From NCBI RefSeq assembly GCF_016756595.1, contig NZ_AP023257.1, positions 2,682,001 to 2,746,000 on the forward strand: DNA of 64,000 bases, given 5' to 3'. Origin of the DNA: Mesorhizobium sp. L-2-11. Lineage in GTDB: Bacteria > Pseudomonadota > Alphaproteobacteria > Rhizobiales > Rhizobiaceae. Within the stretch, counting starts at the first letter, position 1; every line of letters starts with the position of its first letter. The notes beneath the pieces are model-generated. The model did not search any database. It had not been told where the DNA came from and saw only the letters and a program-made list of their open reading frames with translations. Shown here piece by piece: positions 63,309 to 64,000 of the stretch. The position numbers were made by a program, and so were the translations under genes.

Positions 63309-64000
63309 TCAGACGCGCCGCGCGACCGAGACGGTGAAGATGCCCCACTGGTCGACGCGCTGGTCGAGTTTGTCGAAGCCGGCGGCCGCCACCAACTGGT
63401 CGATCTCGCCTTGCGTGCGCCGGCGCATCACCCAGGCCTGGCCGCCGCGATGCGAGGTCAGGCTGCGGGCGATCATTTCGAGCTGCGGATGCCAGGGCTG
63501 GTTGGTGTAGACAAGCAGGCTGCCGGGCTGCATCGCCATGGCCAGCCCGGCGAGCGAGCGGGCGATCATGGCGTTGTCGGAAAACAATTCATAAAGCCCG
63601 GAGACGGTGGCCAAGTCCGGCGCCGGATCGAGCCCGGCAAGCATCTCGGCGTCGAAGGCATCGGCCTGGTGGAACGAGACGCTGGTCGGCAGCTGCCGCT
63701 CGGCGATCAGCCTGCAGCCGAGCGAAACGTTGAGTTCGGAAAAATCCTGCAGCCGCACGCTGGCCGGCGGCTCGGTGCATTTGGCGACGGCGTCGAGCAC
63801 GTAGCGGCCGTGGCCGGCGGCGATATCGACGATATGGACCGGACGGCCGGCGGCCTTCAGCGTCGCGGTTGCGCTGCCGATCAGCTCTTCGAGATGCAGC
63901 TTGCGCTGGCGGATGCCGCGCCAGCCGATGGCGTCGAGAAAAATGCGGTCGATCATGCGGCCGAGCGGACCGGCGCCGCGCGCCTGGTTCTCGTAGACAT
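63309..64000 (-). CDS. Class I SAM-dependent methyltransferase domain (YnbC-like C-terminal half), 5' end outside window
   Basis: Visible frame is open to the window edge (VYENQARGAGPLGRMIDRIF) so the start lies beyond base 64000; an internal ATG at 63956 is not the true start. VDIAAGHGRYVLDAVAK is the SAM-binding motif I and the GLYELF and WHPQLEMIARSL segments are typical of the family. In E. coli YnbC this domain follows an alpha/beta hydrolase domain, so one may be encoded just upstream. It likely methylates a lipid headgroup or intermediate. Confidence 0.82.
   Translation of the reverse strand, partial: VYENQARGAGPLGRMIDRIFLDAIGWRGIRQRKLHLEELIGSATATLKAAGRPVHIVDIAAGHGRYVLDAVAKCTEPPASVRLQDFSELNVSLGCRLIAERQLPTSVSFHQADAFDAEMLAGLDPAPDLATVSGLYELFSDNAMIARSLAGLAMAMQPGSLLVYTNQPWHPQLEMIARSLTSHRGGQAWVMRRRTQGEIDQLVAAAGFDKLDQRVDQWGIFTVSVARRV

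Overview
The window is high-GC DNA from an alphaproteobacterium of the Rhizobiales, most like Mesorhizobium. This is inferred from the gene families, the many palindromic intergenic repeats of the kind common in that genus, a GAAC-N7-GAAC SOS box, a dmeR-dmeF type metal-efflux pair and rhizobial-style IS110, IS256 and IS66 elements. No rRNA, tRNA or CRISPR array was seen.

Layout. 1-3.2 kb: a three-gene molybdenum hydroxylase operon (FAD, 2Fe-2S and Mo subunits), minus strand, cut by the window edge. 3.4-6.7 kb: small unknown genes, an IS110-type transposase and a 330-bp inverted-repeat cassette with a decayed GIY-YIG nuclease, bracketed by two inverted copies of a 58-bp repeat. 6.7-12.7 kb: a GGDEF-EAL signalling protein paired with a small Moco-domain protein, a slipin/NfeD membrane pair and a 2OG-Fe(II) oxygenase. 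13.1-17.6 kb: a PstS-like phosphate-binding protein, an Na/Pi cotransporter and a frameshifted pseudouridine synthase. 17.8-20.3 kb: a decaying metal patch (dmeR, frameshifted dmeF, an RcnA-like remnant, a deleted bacterioferritin). 20.6-29.7 kb: a CPA2 cation/proton antiporter, two VOC proteins, an ECF-type sigma factor, a sulfite-oxidase-type enzyme, a DUF1326/DUF2182 pair and a FAD-Rieske oxidoreductase.

29.8-35.4 kb: an SOS-boxed DNA polymerase IV, then a small phage-like regulatory patch (S24 repressor, GcrA-like, DUF6456-like and DUF2285-like proteins) with two promoters sharing an almost identical spacer. 35.5-44.9 kb: efp and its lysyl-modifying enzyme epmA back to back, a DUF922 protease, an acyltransferase-SGNH protein, an SPW protein, small unknowns and an AI-2E family transporter with a (Asp-Lys)12 tract.

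45-59.5 kb: an accessory island. It carries a sensor kinase, an IS256 element, two clan-A-like glycoside hydrolases, UDP-galactopyranose mutase, a frameshifted glycosyltransferase and a GH43-like gene cut by an IS66 element with a perfect 8-bp target duplication. Partial copies of the 3' end of the AI-2E transporter gene lie at both ends and inside. The surviving genes point to a galactofuranose-containing or similar surface polysaccharide locus in decay.

59.5-64 kb: an operon of CdsA-like cytidylyltransferase, PlsC-like acyltransferase, an unknown membrane protein, a PAP2/dual-specificity phosphatase fusion and a methyltransferase running off the window. This resembles the uncharacterised E. 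coli ynb cluster and probably makes or remodels an unusual phospholipid.

At least four conserved genes carry single-base frameshifts, so either the assembly has indel errors or the strain is losing genes.
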